Source: Auanema rhodensis (taxonomy: Eukaryota; Nematoda; Chromadorea; Rhabditida; Rhabditidae). From it: 64,000 bases of DNA. Below, piece after piece: positions 36,170 through 48,582 of this stretch; the stretch's first letter is position 1, and each line of letters begins with the position of its first letter. Where the stretch lies: NCBI GenBank assembly GCA_964057225.1, contig OZ059899.1, forward strand, positions 5,146,001 through 5,210,000, in the 5' to 3' direction. The notes under the pieces are model-generated. The model made no database searches. It was given only the letters and a program-made list of their open reading frames with translations, and was not told the origin of the DNA. A program made the position numbers and the translations under genes.

Positions 36170-37521
36170 TCAAGCAACATAGCTAGTTAGAAGCCTTCGA
36201 GCTTGAATAAAGGTACTCACAAGTCCAGCAATTTGGATTTTCTCAGAGCAACCTTCCGAGAGATTTTCTTCAGTTTGAGCAATTGCAGACAAAAGATAGC
36301 ACATAGCCTATAAAAAAAACTTCGTATGAAAAAATTAATTTCAAAAATAACCTCTTTAGGAATATCCAATTCAAATACCTGATTATGCAATCTAGTAACA
36401 ACGTCGGATAGAGCAAATCCAAAATTGAAGCACATCTCGTTGATCTCTAAATTGTTTACCAATAAGATACATATATAAACTCGCATACTTTCAACACAGC
36501 TAACAAACTTTTCATTCAGCAAAATTTTCAGAATCGAAGCCATTTGTGTATTAGTTGGTTGTCCAACACATGTATACACAGTTTCTTCATTAACATTATC
36601 GAAAGCCATAGAAACAGACTAAAACAAGTTAAGCTAAATAGCTTTTCCAAAAACAAACCTGCAGAACATTCAGAACTCTACGCATATCTCCACCACATAA
36701 ATCCAAAAGAGCAGTTTTTCCACTTTCTGATACAGTAAGCTTTTCACTCTCTATCTACAAATATTAAAAAGTTTGAAAATGAAACAAATTTATGACCAAC
36801 GTACCACATGTTCAAGACGTGGAATAATCAGCTTAACATCCAAAGGAGCAAAACGAAATCGAGTACATCTGAACGAACATGCGTTTCCACAACAACAACA
36901 AAAGTAAAAACCTCGATTGAATAGCCGGAATAATAGAGGATAAATAGTTACATATGATACAGAAACGAACATTCTCAGTATATTTTTCAATAACCCTAGA
37001 AAAGCAATATAAAAGAGAAATAAAACATTATGTTACCTTCTTAAAGCATTTTGAGCATCTTTAGTCATAGCATCAGCTTCGTCGAGAATTACAAGCTTAA
37101 ATGATGATTTGGCATTGGCATCAATATGAAGAGACTTAGTTTGAGCAAATGTAATAATATCTTCTCTAAAATAATATAACAAAAATAAAACTAGAAAAAT
37201 TATCTCCGACCTGACAACATTAATACCGCGATCATCAGAAGCGTTTAATTCTAAAACCATCGAAGATCTTTGTTTTTTAGAAAATATTTGATTTGCAGCA
37301 GCAAGAATAGCGGTAGTTTTACCAGTTCCTGGAGGTCCATAAAATAAAAGATGAGGAAACTTATTACTCTCAATAAATTTGGACACTGTAACTATAACTT
37401 TTAAAAAAATAATAAAATAAAACTAACAAGTTCTAATGATTTCAACATGGGATACTATTTCTTTCAAATTATCAGGACGATATTTCTCCACCCATGGTAA
37501 GTTGACACTATCGACTTCCAT
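36170..37521 (-). CDS. rfc-5: Replication factor C subunit 5 (RFC5)
   Basis: Small AAA+ subunit of the clamp loader that opens PCNA and places it on primed DNA. It begins MEVDSVNLPWVEKYRPDNL, has Walker A GPPGTGKT at residues 48-55, the RFC box ELNASDDRGI, Walker B VILDEADAM, sensor-1 IICNYLSSIIPAIQSR and the arginine-finger SRC motif (SRCTRF) formed across an intron near 36880. The segment AFDNVNEETVYTCVGQP identifies the RFC5 branch rather than RFC2 or RFC4. The C-terminal collar helices end ARRLLTS before TGA (36170-36172). The start codon immediately follows an aattttag acceptor. It is the first gene of a tight five-gene minus-strand series and is divergent from rpc-2. Confidence 0.95.
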
Positions 37522-37819
37522 CTAAAATTTCAATTTCAATTTAATTAACTATAAAACATATAAGTTTAAGTATAAGTTATAATTTAAATCTAAAATCTTA
37601 GTCGCAGTTCTGGTAACAATTAATGTTTAATGATACCGTAATCTATATATAGTACTGTATGTTTTAATATACGTAAATATTTTAAAATATTTTTAGGAAT
37701 TCTAAGATTTAAACATGTTTATGAAATGAGCTTAGTGGAATAAATATTTTATTTAAAAATTATTTCATTATTGGAATACTTCTCTTTTAGTAATTGGTTA
37801 TATTTTAGAAAACAGGGTA
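37522..37819. promoter_or_regulatory. Divergent promoter, rfc-5 / rpc-2
   Basis: Only 298 bases separate the start codons of two oppositely transcribed housekeeping genes. Each start is next to a trans-splice acceptor (37522-37523 for rfc-5, about 37808 for rpc-2). The region is AT-rich without a clear TATA box. It probably drives both rpc-2 and the whole rfc-5 operon. Confidence 0.6.
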
Positions 37820-40800
37820 ATGGGCTTAACCAATGAAGACCAGAAGTGTTTATCACTCGAGGATAAATGGCTTCTGGTCCCAGCTTTCCTTAAGGTAATC
37901 AACATGATACTAAAATCTAAACGAAACTAAACTTTAGGTTCGAGGTCTCGTTAAACAACATCTTGTCAGCTTTGACTACTTTGTAAATGAAGATATTAAA
38001 AATATTATGTTAGCTAACCAAAAAATAACTAGCGATGCCAATCCGAATTTTTATTTGAAGTATGATTTTCTGCTGGTAAAATAAGATAATGTTTTTTTAG
38101 ATATCTTGATATCAGAATAGGTAAACCATCAAGTGAAGAAGGTCTTAATCAAGTATATATTTATTTTATTATATTAGTTGTTCTTGTGTTTCATAGGTTC
38201 ATGACAAAATTTCCCCTCAAGAATGCCGTCTTCGCGATATGACTTATTCAGCTCCAATTAGTGTTGATGTAGAATATACTAGAGGAAACCAAAGAGTAAT
38301 CAAAAGGTTTTTGAACATTTCTGACGTAACATAAACTATCTTTGTTCAGGGATTTGACGATAGGTCGTATGCCTATCATGCTTAGATCTAGTAAATGTAT
38401 TCTCAGGGATTTGGTATCATTAACATAAGTCTTAACAAGATACTTGAATTTATTTAAAGGCTGAAGAAGAATTAGCACGAGTTCAAGAATGTCCATATGA
38501 CCCTGGAGGTTATTTCATCGTAAAAGGTTCAGAAAAAGTCATTCTCATCCAAGAACAGTTGAGCAAGAATCGCATTATGATTGGAAGAAATTCGAGTAAA
38601 GAATTGCAATGTGAAGTCAGTTTACTAATCAATTTATCTCTGCAATCTTTCACTTAGGTTTTGTCTTCTACTGCCGAAAGGAAAAGTAAAACATATGTCA
38701 TTGCGAAAAAAAGCAAATACCTTTTGCGTCATAACCAATTAACTGATGATATTCCTGTGTCTATTGTTTTTAAGGTAAGTGTTTTTTTTCGCAGTTCATT
38801 AATGCTTCTAATGGTTAAGGCAATGGGAGTTGAGTCTGATTTTGATATTATCAGTTGTATTGGTGCGGAAGAACGATATGTTGCTGCATTTGCTTCTTCA
38901 TTGGAGGAGTGCATTACTCATAACATTTATACCCAACAACAAGCCCTGGCTTACTTAACTTCCAAAGTAATTATTAAAATTGTTTTTTATTTATTTATTC
39001 ATTTGTATAGGTAAAAGCTAAGAAGACGATCGGCTTTGGTCCAGCTGGAGTTAATACGACTATTGTAGCCCAGCCTAAAGAGCATGAAGCTATAGATTTC
39101 TTATCCAGGTTTTTAAGATACTTAGTTTGAATATTAAAAATAACAAACTATTTAGTGGAATGATCTGTCATGTTTCTTGTCCAGATGGAAATTTTAAAAT
39201 GAAAGCGGTTTATCTAGGTCTGATGACTAGAAGGTAAGTAAAATGTAGTAGTTCTTGAGTTTTTATTTTTATTAAGACTTATCCAAGCTGAAATGGGAGA
39301 AAATGAATTAGATGATCGCGATTTTTATGGAAATAAACGTCTCGAATTAGCTGGATCTCTCTTGTCTTTATTGTTTGAAGATTGTTTCAAACGTTTTAAT
39401 ACTGAATTGAAGAGAATTGCTGACAATTCTTTGGGTAAAACCTTAGCAGCACCTCTAGATATAGTAAAACATATGAGACAGGTACGACTACTTCGTATTT
39501 TATGTAATGTATTGGTATATTTAGGATCTGATCACACATTCGATTGTTAATGCTTTGGCTACTGGAAATTGGATTATTAAAAGATTCCGTATGGAGCGTC
39601 ATGGTGTTACACAGGTTTTAAGTAGATTATCATATATATCCGCTTTGGGCATGATGACCAGAATTAATTCCACTTTCGAAAAAACTAGAAAAGTGAGTTT
39701 CAGCTTTCATTTGTCACTACTTTGTTTTCTTTTAGGTATCAGGACCTCGTTCACTTCAACCTTCTCAATGGGGTATGTTATGCCCAAGTGATACACCTGA
39801 AGGAGAAGCTTGTGGTCTTGTTAAAAATCTTGCCCTAATTAGTCATATTACAACGGACAGTGATGAAAAAGTAAGCATTTGCCAAAAATAACTAATTTTT
39901 TAATTTTGCTATTGAAGCCTGTACTCCGTTTGTTATTTAATTCCGGAGTTGAAGATTTGCAAAATGTTCATTTTTCGCATATCAATAATCCGTAAGTTTT
40001 TATTTTAACTTTGCTAATGTACAATGTGCTTTTTTCGCTTTAGTCAATATCACTTGGTTTTCCTTAACGGTACTCTAGTCGGAACTACTTGTGATCCAGT
40101 TCGGGTTGTAACTGCTGTTCGTAACGTTAGAAGGTAATTGGATAAAAAATTTATTCTTGATTGTGTTTCATTTTAGAAGTGGTCTTCTTTCGGAATTTGT
40201 TTCAGTTTCTCGTTGTCTTAATCAACGATCAGTATATATCGGCAGTGATGGAGGAAGACTTTGCCGTCCTTATATTATTGTTGAAAATGGAGTGCCAGTT
40301 ATTGCCCAACATCATATAGAAGAACTCAAGAATGGTGTACGAATATTTGAGGATTTTGTTGATGATGGTCTCATCGAATATCTTGATGTAAATGAGATGA
40401 ATGACGCCAAAATTGCTGTTTATGAGAAGGATATTAAGTTGGATACGACTCATCTAGAGGTTAGAAATATTCTTTTTTATTCAAATTTGTTTTGCTTTCA
40501 GATAGAGCCCTTCACCTTATTAGGTGTGTGTGCTGGACTCATTCCATACCCTCATCATAATCAATCTCCTAGAAATACATATCAATGTGCTATGGGTAAA
40601 CAAGGTAAATAATCTGTTTTTCTGTTTTATATTTAAGAAAATTTCCAGCTATGGGAACTATTGCCTATAATCAACAAAAGCGAATTGATTCTATTATGTA
40701 TTTGTTATGTTATCCTCAAAGGCCAATGGTGAAATCTAAGGTTCCTGCAACACTTGTAATTGCTTTTTTATTTTTCATTTGCAGACTATTGAATTAATTA

Positions 40801-43041
40801 ATTTTGAAAAACTTCCTGCTGGAGCGAATGCCATCATTGCTGTTATGTCTTACAGTGGATACGATATCGAAGATGCTCTAGTTTTGAATAAAGGATCGTT
40901 GGATAGAGGTTTGCTGTTCTATATTACTTTTAAATTGCTTTTTTTTAGGTTACGGTCGTTGCTTAGTTTATAAGCATGCTAAAGGAACAGCTAAGAAGTA
41001 TCCGAATCAGACATATGATCGCTTGATGGGTCCTTCCTTAGATCCTAATAGCAGAAAGCCTATTTTTAAACACAGGATATTAGATCAAGAAGGAATAGTA
41101 TATGCTGGTGCACGAATATATTCGAAACAAACAATGATCAATAAGCATATGCCTATCGTATCTCAAGAAGGATCTACGGCAACACCTGGAGTCCCACAGA
41201 GTGGGAATAAAACATTTTGTCTTATAATGAAATTATAATATTTAGTGCCTGGACCAGCTGGTAGAACTGTCGAGTATAAGGATGTTTCGGTTACCTATAA
41301 GAACCCTGTGCCTTCTTATGCAGAACGTGTTCTTCTCACTTACAACGATGAAGAAGCTCATTTGATTAAGGTTTTACTGCGCCAAACAAGGTAAAACTTA
41401 CTTCGTTAGTTGTCCTTATCGGATTACTTCAGACGGCCCGAATTAGGTGATAAGTTTTCATCTCGTCACGGACAAAAAGGAGTTTGTGGATTAATTGCCC
41501 AACAAGAGGATATGCCGTTCAATGATCTTGGAATGGTACCAGATATGATTATGAACCCCCATGGTTACCCATCTCGTATGACTGTTGGTAAATTAATGGA
41601 ATTATTGAGTGGAAAAAATGGAATTTTGAGTGGCCGATTCCACTACGGAACAGCTTTTGGTGGAGACCAGGTAATTAGTCGCTCGTTAAAGTTTCCCTCA
41701 TTTTGAAATCATTTAGGTTGCTGATGTATGTGAAGAATTAGTAAATCATGGTTTCAATTACATGGGAAAAGATATGCTAACTAGTGGTATAACTGGACAA
41801 CAACTTTCTGCTTATATCTACTTTGGACCTATATACTACCAGAAGCTAAAACATATGGTTCTCGATAAAATGCACGCCAGAGCTCGAGGTCCTCGGTGAG
41901 TTATTTGCAATTTTATGACTAAGATGCATATATTTCTATTCTTAACGATTTTTTTAGAGCTGCCCTTACTCGTCAGCCAACTGAAGGTAGATCTCGAGAA
42001 GGAGGTCTCCGTTTAGGAGAAATGGAACGTGATTGTCTTATCGCGTACGGAGCTTCTATGTTGTTAATGGAACGTTTGATGACCTCTTCTGATGAATTCC
42101 AGGTCGGCTCTTTTAATATATTCTGCTTCAAACGTTTTAACGCTCACCTTTTCAACTACTTGGAGCTATTTACACATTAGTCCTCAAATTCTGATCTTCT
42201 CAATAGAACATTCCGGCATCCAAATCGCAAGAGCACTAGATTATCCCTCCCCCGCTCGCAAGTCGTTGTTGACTTTGCCATAGCCTGCTCTCTTTCCCTC
42301 TCCGTATGCTTGCTTTTCATCCTCAGATCCTCAGCGTTGAGCAGCAGCAGATTTGCGAATGAGTATTTCGTCTTCACAGACTGGAAAGATGAAAAGAGCT
42401 ATAGATCTTGTGACGTCATTTACGGAACTCATGCGTACTAGAGATAATTTTCTGAGAAAAATGTGCATATGTAACTAGAAAGTTGTAATTAATTTTATTA
42501 CGAATTCTTAGATATCATTTAAATGTTGCAACAGAACTTTTGTTGAGCAAATGTGTGATTATACACAGTATCGTATGCAGTGTGCTTCTTCTAGCAGTTG
42601 TTGGTTTCAAAAAACTACATCGGAAGAAACTAACAGCAGTGATATGATCTTACGTGAAAACTTCCTGAAGTTTTGGAAGAATAGTAACATATTACTTTCA
42701 AGCTATAAATCGTTATCGCCGCTAAACAACTAAGCTTTTTTCTGTTTATATAAACAGTTGTTTCTGACAAGTATCAGAACGAAACATGAAGCTAGAATGT
42801 TCAATTAATTGAATTTTTAGGTGGAAGTTTGTACAGAATGTGGCCTGATGGGATATAAAGGGTGGTGCCAAAAATGTAGATCCAGCAAGTCCCTGGCTCA
42901 TATCAAGATGCCTTATGCATGCAAACTGTTATTCCAGGTTAGAGTATGATGATCTCAAGTTAAGCTTTGTTTTTCTCGTTACAGGAACTACAATCTATGA
43001 ATATAGTACCGAAATTGGATTTAGCCCGATATACTGATTAG
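37820..43041 (+). CDS. rpc-2: RNA polymerase III second-largest subunit (RPC2)
   Basis: Catalytic-core subunit of Pol III, which makes tRNAs, 5S rRNA and U6. The spliced frame tracks POLR3B throughout: [11 protein letters not shown] at the start, [47 protein letters not shown]-type [28 protein letters not shown], the hybrid-binding [48 protein letters not shown] and the closing zinc ribbon [16 protein letters not shown], then [11 protein letters not shown]. The short N-terminus and these variants separate it from Pol II RPB2, which I considered first. The start at 37820 lies 11 bases after a tatattttag acceptor; stop TAG is 43039-43041. Introns are about 50 bases except the last-but-one, 42103-42820. 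The pairing with mlc-3 is as in C. elegans (F09F7.3/F09F7.2). Confidence 0.95.
42103..42820 (+). other. rpc-2: Long intron of rpc-2 with GC-richer core
   Basis: A 718-base intron interrupts the frame just before the zinc ribbon, in a gene whose other introns are about 50 bases. Its core (about 42240-42370) is CT/GC-rich, and it carries a perfect TGACGTCA at 42411-42418. No nested gene is convincing; open frames of 60-66 codons on both strands lack recognisable features. Confidence 0.5.
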
Positions 43042-44429
43042 TTCTTCTTATAATTATGATTTTATTTAACTTCTTGTTATACGATTTTCCTGTTACTTTG
43101 TTATAACCCTTTTGTTATTGTTTTACAAGGTGTTACTGTTATAAACATAGTTTGAATTGAAAAGTGTGTTTGCAACGGCAGTTACTTCATTGTCTAATGC
43201 TTTAGTAATACAGCTTGAAAGATGTTCTACGTTTCTTCCTTCTGATGAGAGGACCATGAGAGATATATCAAAAGAAATGGTAGAGTTGGAGAGCAGTTCT
43301 AACTTCTTGCTTCTTCTTATTCTCCTTCATGCCCACTTTTTGTTTCGTTCTCCTCCTCCGCTTCTCTTCAATCTCTTACCATCGAATTCTCTCGGATGTT
43401 ACACTCAGAATAGAAGAATCATAAGGGGAATGCTAGGCAGATGTGAAGAGTGAGGAGGAGGAATAAGATAGAAAACAATGATGGATTAATAGAGATTTTG
43501 GGAAAACTTCTGAAACTTTTTTCAACTGTTCAATATAGTATATCAATTAGTAAAAAGAAAAATCAAAATTGCAGAATATTTTGAAAGACTGAATTAATCA
43601 GGACTTGTATGTTCATAACTTCTAGCTGTAAGTTTAATGACATCTGATTCAAAAACCTTCGGTACAACACATTTGTAATCTGGGGCTGAAAGATCACAGA
43701 TAACAATATTTTGCATGGTATCTATCATACTTTCTAAACCATTCTTTCATTGTCTTCAAATTTATCTCTTTTTTTTTCTTTATCCCTCCCTCTACTTTCA
43801 TATCTCTCTCCCTAGAAGAATTCTTCTGGCAATACTCTAGAACTACCTAGATTCGAGTAGATATTTTATTATCAGACGAGAGAAATAAGAAAAACGTAGA
43901 AAACAATCATTAAGAATTGAACAGCTTGGAGAGCAGGTAGAGATATTAAAAGGAAGCTTCGATAGTACCGTATGGCAGGAGAGAAATAACGTGCAGGGCA
44001 TACTAAGAATGAAGTTGAGGGATACATCCAGAGATAAAGAAACTCAACAGACACATTCTGTTCTTCATAGAATTGAAGAGAGATTGAGGGAGATGTCAGA
44101 AGAGAAAGCTTCTTCTAATACTTCGTGACTCGATGGCGAATATCGGAGACTTCTCATCTCTGTCACAGAGCTGTTTCCACAGTTCGTCGTACTATCTCGA
44201 CAGCTCTGCTGCTTTGACAGCCTCACTCCCCTGTACAATATTTTCATCATCTGTTTCTCTGCAACTAAACAATTGTAATTATCTCTCAAAGCTTTACATC
44301 AGCCAGGGAGATTTCTAGCTCCTCCTAAAAATATCCGCCTCCCCTACGGCGTCAGCGTCCACAGTGTACACCGCTGCCTCCATTTGCTGTGTGTGCTGCT
44401 TCTTTGCTACTTCAATCTAGTCATCTACT
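43042..44429. other. Region between rpc-2 and mlc-3
   Basis: This contains the rpc-2 3' end, the mlc-3 promoter and leader, CT-rich tracts near 43740-43815, and a possible two-exon unidentified gene described separately. The last 100 bases before mlc-3 are GC-rich and lack a TATA box. Confidence 0.4.
43151..44128 (+). CDS. Possible small two-exon gene, unidentified
   Basis: I do not recognise this protein. Two open stretches with coding-like composition join in phase 0: 43151-43279 (acceptor aaacatag, donor ATG|GTAGAG) and 43925-44128 (acceptor ttgaacag, stop TGA). The first acceptor is 109 bases after the rpc-2 stop, the usual spacing of a trans-spliced downstream cistron. The only in-frame ATG is at 43256, giving about 75 residues; the second part is charged and helix-forming (IEERLREMSEEK). 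Against it: the region is purine-rich, which favours spurious Lys/Glu/Arg frames, and the first 35 open codons would be untranslated. Confidence 0.2.
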
Positions 44430-46964
44430 ATGCCTTCCCAGGGTAAGTCTTCTATTTTTCTTACAATCATCCCCTTCATGTGTTCGAACTTCGACAAAAA
44501 TTCACTATTGAATAAAATCTATTCATTTTTGCTTTCGTCTAATCGAAGAAATTAATACGATCTGTACAGGAAATACAGTTTTCTACAAAATTAATTTTTT
44601 CCCATTCGTTTATTGACTATTTCTACTTATTTTATTCTGCTCCAGATAACCTTAAGGAAATCTTCAACCTCTATGACGAGGAACTCGATGGCAAGATCGA
44701 CGGCACCCAAATCGGAGATGTCGTTCGTGCTGCTGGACTCAAGCCAACCAACGCCATGATCACCAAGGTAAATTGCTTATAATGGTTTTGATATGATATG
44801 AAACATATTATATCTATTAGGCTTCTGGACAAGAGTTCAAGCGCAAGGGAGAGAAACGCATCACCTTCGAGGAGTGGCTCCCAATTTACGAGCAGCTCAC
44901 CAAGGAACCCGTAAGTATTTTGATAATTCATTAATTCAATTTCTTTATTATTCAATAAGAAAATTTATATTGAATTTGAATGATTGCGTTAATTGATTTT
45001 TGAATAAGTCTTATCTAATTATCGGAAAATCATTGAAATATTGAACTGAAGATAAACAGTAATAATGTTTAGTCTGAGTTGAAAAATAGATGAGAAGAGA
45101 AAATTTTGGTCTGTCTTTCTTTCTTTTTTGATAATTCTAGTTGTTCTTGCATATTAAACAATATATTCAATTCTTAGAAAGCAAGGCATTGAATTGCATA
45201 CTCATCTCGTGCTGATCTTCCATCACTTGTCTTGGTTCCTCACCTCTCATACTTATCACCGCACTCCAGCGTCTCTAGCCGTTGGCAAACATGAAAACAG
45301 AGATTTTGAAGAGTCGCGAGCTTTAGAGCCAAGATAGAAAGCCGATCAGAGTATGAAAGAATAGCACAGAAGGAAAAAAAACTGTAAAATACAATCAATT
45401 GTTGAAAGTTTTTTGCTTGTATTTTGAAGAATTTCTCATATTCTCAAAATGCTTATACAACCAGCTTTATTAGAATACAGAACAAGTTTTAAGAAACTTT
45501 TTTCATATTTCTGTTTAATCGTAATTGCAAATGGGCATTTTCATATTAATCATTTGCATCGTATCTAATGATTTCTGATTATTCTGGTTAAGCATTTTAG
45601 TAGTAATCTATAAATTGACGATGAGAGCGAGAAAAAGATTGTCGAAGAGAAAAATGTAACCGTTCTATGAGAGATACTAAGAGAATACTCGAAACTAAGA
45701 GAGAAAGAAGAAAGAAAAGAGATAAAGTGTGTATATATGTGTGGATAAAAGTAAGAGAGCTAAGAAAGAGAGATATTAACGATAAGAAATTGAGAGAGGA
45801 GAGCCGCCCGCGCTTCGGCACTCACTTGCCGATGTAACAGGGAGACTCAACAGCAGTTGATTGGGAATCGATGGCAAGACAGAAAATTAACAAAATGTGA
45901 ATGTATATAGAAGAGGGGATGAAAAAATACTTTGTGAAAGCTTCAGAATATTCTGAAATTTATAAAAGTTGAGAGAAAAATAGCAACTATCAAGGTTTTT
46001 ATCATGAGTTACATTTTGCTCGCGGATCAAATAAACTATACAATCCAATAAATTAAGCAATCAAATCAAAATGAAATATTTGTTTATACTATCTTCACTT
46101 TTTGAATATTTCGTTTACTTAATCATTTCATTTTCAGGAGCAGGGAGGATACGCTGACTTCGTTGAGGGACTTAAGGTCTTCGACAAGGAAGAGTGCGGA
46201 AAGATCCTCTGCGCTGAGCTCAGACACATCCTCTTGGCTCTCGGAGAACGACTTAGCGCCGATGAGGTAAATAAACGAAAAACATATAAATTATAAATTA
46301 TATATTTATCTATTCATATTTTAATTAAATTATTCTAGGTCGATGAGCTCCTTAAGGGAGTTGAAGATGCTGAGGGTATGGTTAAGTACGAAGGTGAGCA
46401 TAGATTTCATTTTTTTTTAAAATTTTCAATTCGCTTCTTTGAAAAAAATAACTCATTCTAAGAGCTGGTCGGCTATCTTTTAAATGTGTGAGCTCATTCA
46501 ACATAGCATATCTCTATCGGTTCAGTCTATCCCTCATTCCTAAACTTTTGCTTCTTCTCTTCAGTTTTTTTTCATCGCTTTTCGCCAGAAAAAAAAGAAT
46601 CAAAGAGTAGGTAGCTATGAGAGAATTCTAATGTAGCTGATCTATCTCTCCGCTAACTTTTCGTGCATCTACGACTCGTTTCATTCACTCATCTGAACCA
46701 TATCATCAACAGTTGTTCTCAACTAGCAGTCGATTACACAGAAAACAAAAGCTGTGTGGCAATGCCTAAGCGAATGAGCAGAAAACAGCTTGACACAAGT
46801 CTTGACGATGCTTTTAAATTCAATTTTCGGGGGTTTCGCATATTCAAATAGTCAAAAATTCTTTTAAAAAAATAGAATTGTTGAAATTAAACATGAACTA
46901 ATTGTTTTATCTTTCAGACTTTGTCAAGAAGGTTCTTGCTGGACCATTCCCAGACTCTGATTAA
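44430..46964 (+). CDS. mlc-3: Myosin essential light chain
   Basis: Essential (alkali) light chain that stiffens the lever arm of muscle myosin II. Six exons (44430-44442, 44646-44767, 44821-44910, 46138-46266, 46339-46393, 46918-46964) give 151 residues, the usual size. The chain follows C. elegans MLC-3 nearly residue by residue: [20 protein letters not shown] in the first EF-hand, [11 protein letters not shown], then [20 protein letters not shown] and the last lobe ending in [13 protein letters not shown]. The EF-hand loops lack several calcium ligands, as is normal for essential light chains. Codon use is strongly biased to optimal codons, fitting abundant muscle expression. Two introns are long (44911-46137, 1227 bases; 46394-46917, 524 bases) and may hold muscle enhancers. 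Confidence 0.97.
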
Positions 46965-48582
46965 GCAGAATAAGAAGACATTTTTACAAAAAAACATTGA
47001 AACAACTTAACTTTTTCAAATACATCTTTATACATTGACTAATCTCCTTTACAATTCACAAAGTTCCATACAATAAAATGGCTGATCCCAGCTAAACTCT
47101 TATGTATAAACGACTCTAAATTGTAGTTTGCTCATTCTGCTTGTATCCTATTAGCATTTCTTTTCTACCTATTTAGTACTAAATGTGTGATTAGCTCATA
47201 GCTTGAAGAGCTGTCGGGGTGATAGTTCCAACTGCCACATATGGATCAAAACTTTGACCAAAACTGCTTTTGGGCAGCTTTTATATAGATGTGTTATTCC
47301 CCACCAACAGTAGATGCTTGACAGATTTTGTATCGCGTTCGGGCCGGAAAACGTTTCGGCTTTTGTGGTTCAAAACAAACTTTTTTGTGTTCAAACTTAA
47401 CTTGAACATCTATCGACTCACTAGACCACGTCACTAGCAGATGTCGTTTTCTGGTATTTCACAAAATCTCTTAAGTCTTTGCTGACACACACTATCAACT
47501 TTCGAACTTGGTTAAAGTAATCAAAGTTTCAACACGACAGTACAGCCTAAACTCTCCAGTTCTTCAAGATACGTGCCCACCACCCTCAAGAACAATTTAG
47601 TATAAAAATCATATTCTTGGGTATGATTAGGTTCATAGATTCTTTAAGTCACTATTTTCTGGCAATTGTTCTCTATGCATTTGATCGTTATCATATGATT
47701 GGGCCTAGCTCTTTCTAGATTAATATACCCCTTCTTCTCCAAAAGTTATTTTCAACTACAATATATATTGTCGAAGTAAACAAATTTTCATTAAATTTAC
47801 AAGACATAGGTGAAAATGAGTAACTATGAAAGTATTGCTACATCAAATCAAGAAATCACAGAAAAGCCATAAATAAAGTTGCATAAGCAAATAGTCAGGA
47901 AATATTCTTTAAAATACCCCAAACCCCTGAAACCAAGTCTATTACGAGCAGTGGAAATCAACAAACTTAAAAAAACTGATAAAGCTCATTGACACGGCGC
48001 AATAAACGGAATAGAACGAATCGTTTAAAAAATAAGTATCTATCAGCATGATGATTCAAAAAGAAAAACTAAATTGAATGTGATGCGGTAAATTACGTTA
48101 AGTTTTCCGCTTTCATAGTATATAAAACAGATTTTATCATTTAAGTAATGTATAAAAAAGTTTTTTGTTGTATTTTATAAAGAATATTGTATTTTATTGT
48201 TGCCATCTGTGCCAAATTCATTGTATTTCCGTGTGTGTATAACGTTTAACTCGTAATAATTTTGAAAAATTCATTCACAACAATATTAAACAACAGATAT
48301 ATCACCAAAGGATTTCTAATTAACGGTATGAGATGCCTAACATTGTGGGTGAACAGCATTGTCTACAGGTTTTGGCAGCAGTGGTACTGAATTAACGGTA
48401 AGAAGATCATCAGCGTATTCAATAAAGGAACCCGAATGCAAAAATGTTAAAGTGGGTGAAGGATGTAGAGGGGGTTATCATCAGAGCTATTATCCAATAT
48501 GTGATTTTAGCTCAAATTTAATACAAAGCGAGAATTGAACGAACAATTACAAGGGTAAAACATATTGATTTCAGTGAAATAA

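Noticed and set aside
37820-43041. Identification as Pol II subunit RPB2
   Set aside because: The general second-subunit motifs fit RPB2, but the short N-terminus ([11 protein letters not shown]), [20 protein letters not shown] and the closing [11 protein letters not shown] are specific to the Pol III subunit RPC2.
46663-46851. Open frame inside the last mlc-3 intron
   Set aside because: The intron is flanked by correct splice sites in phase, and the frame lacks any recognisable feature.
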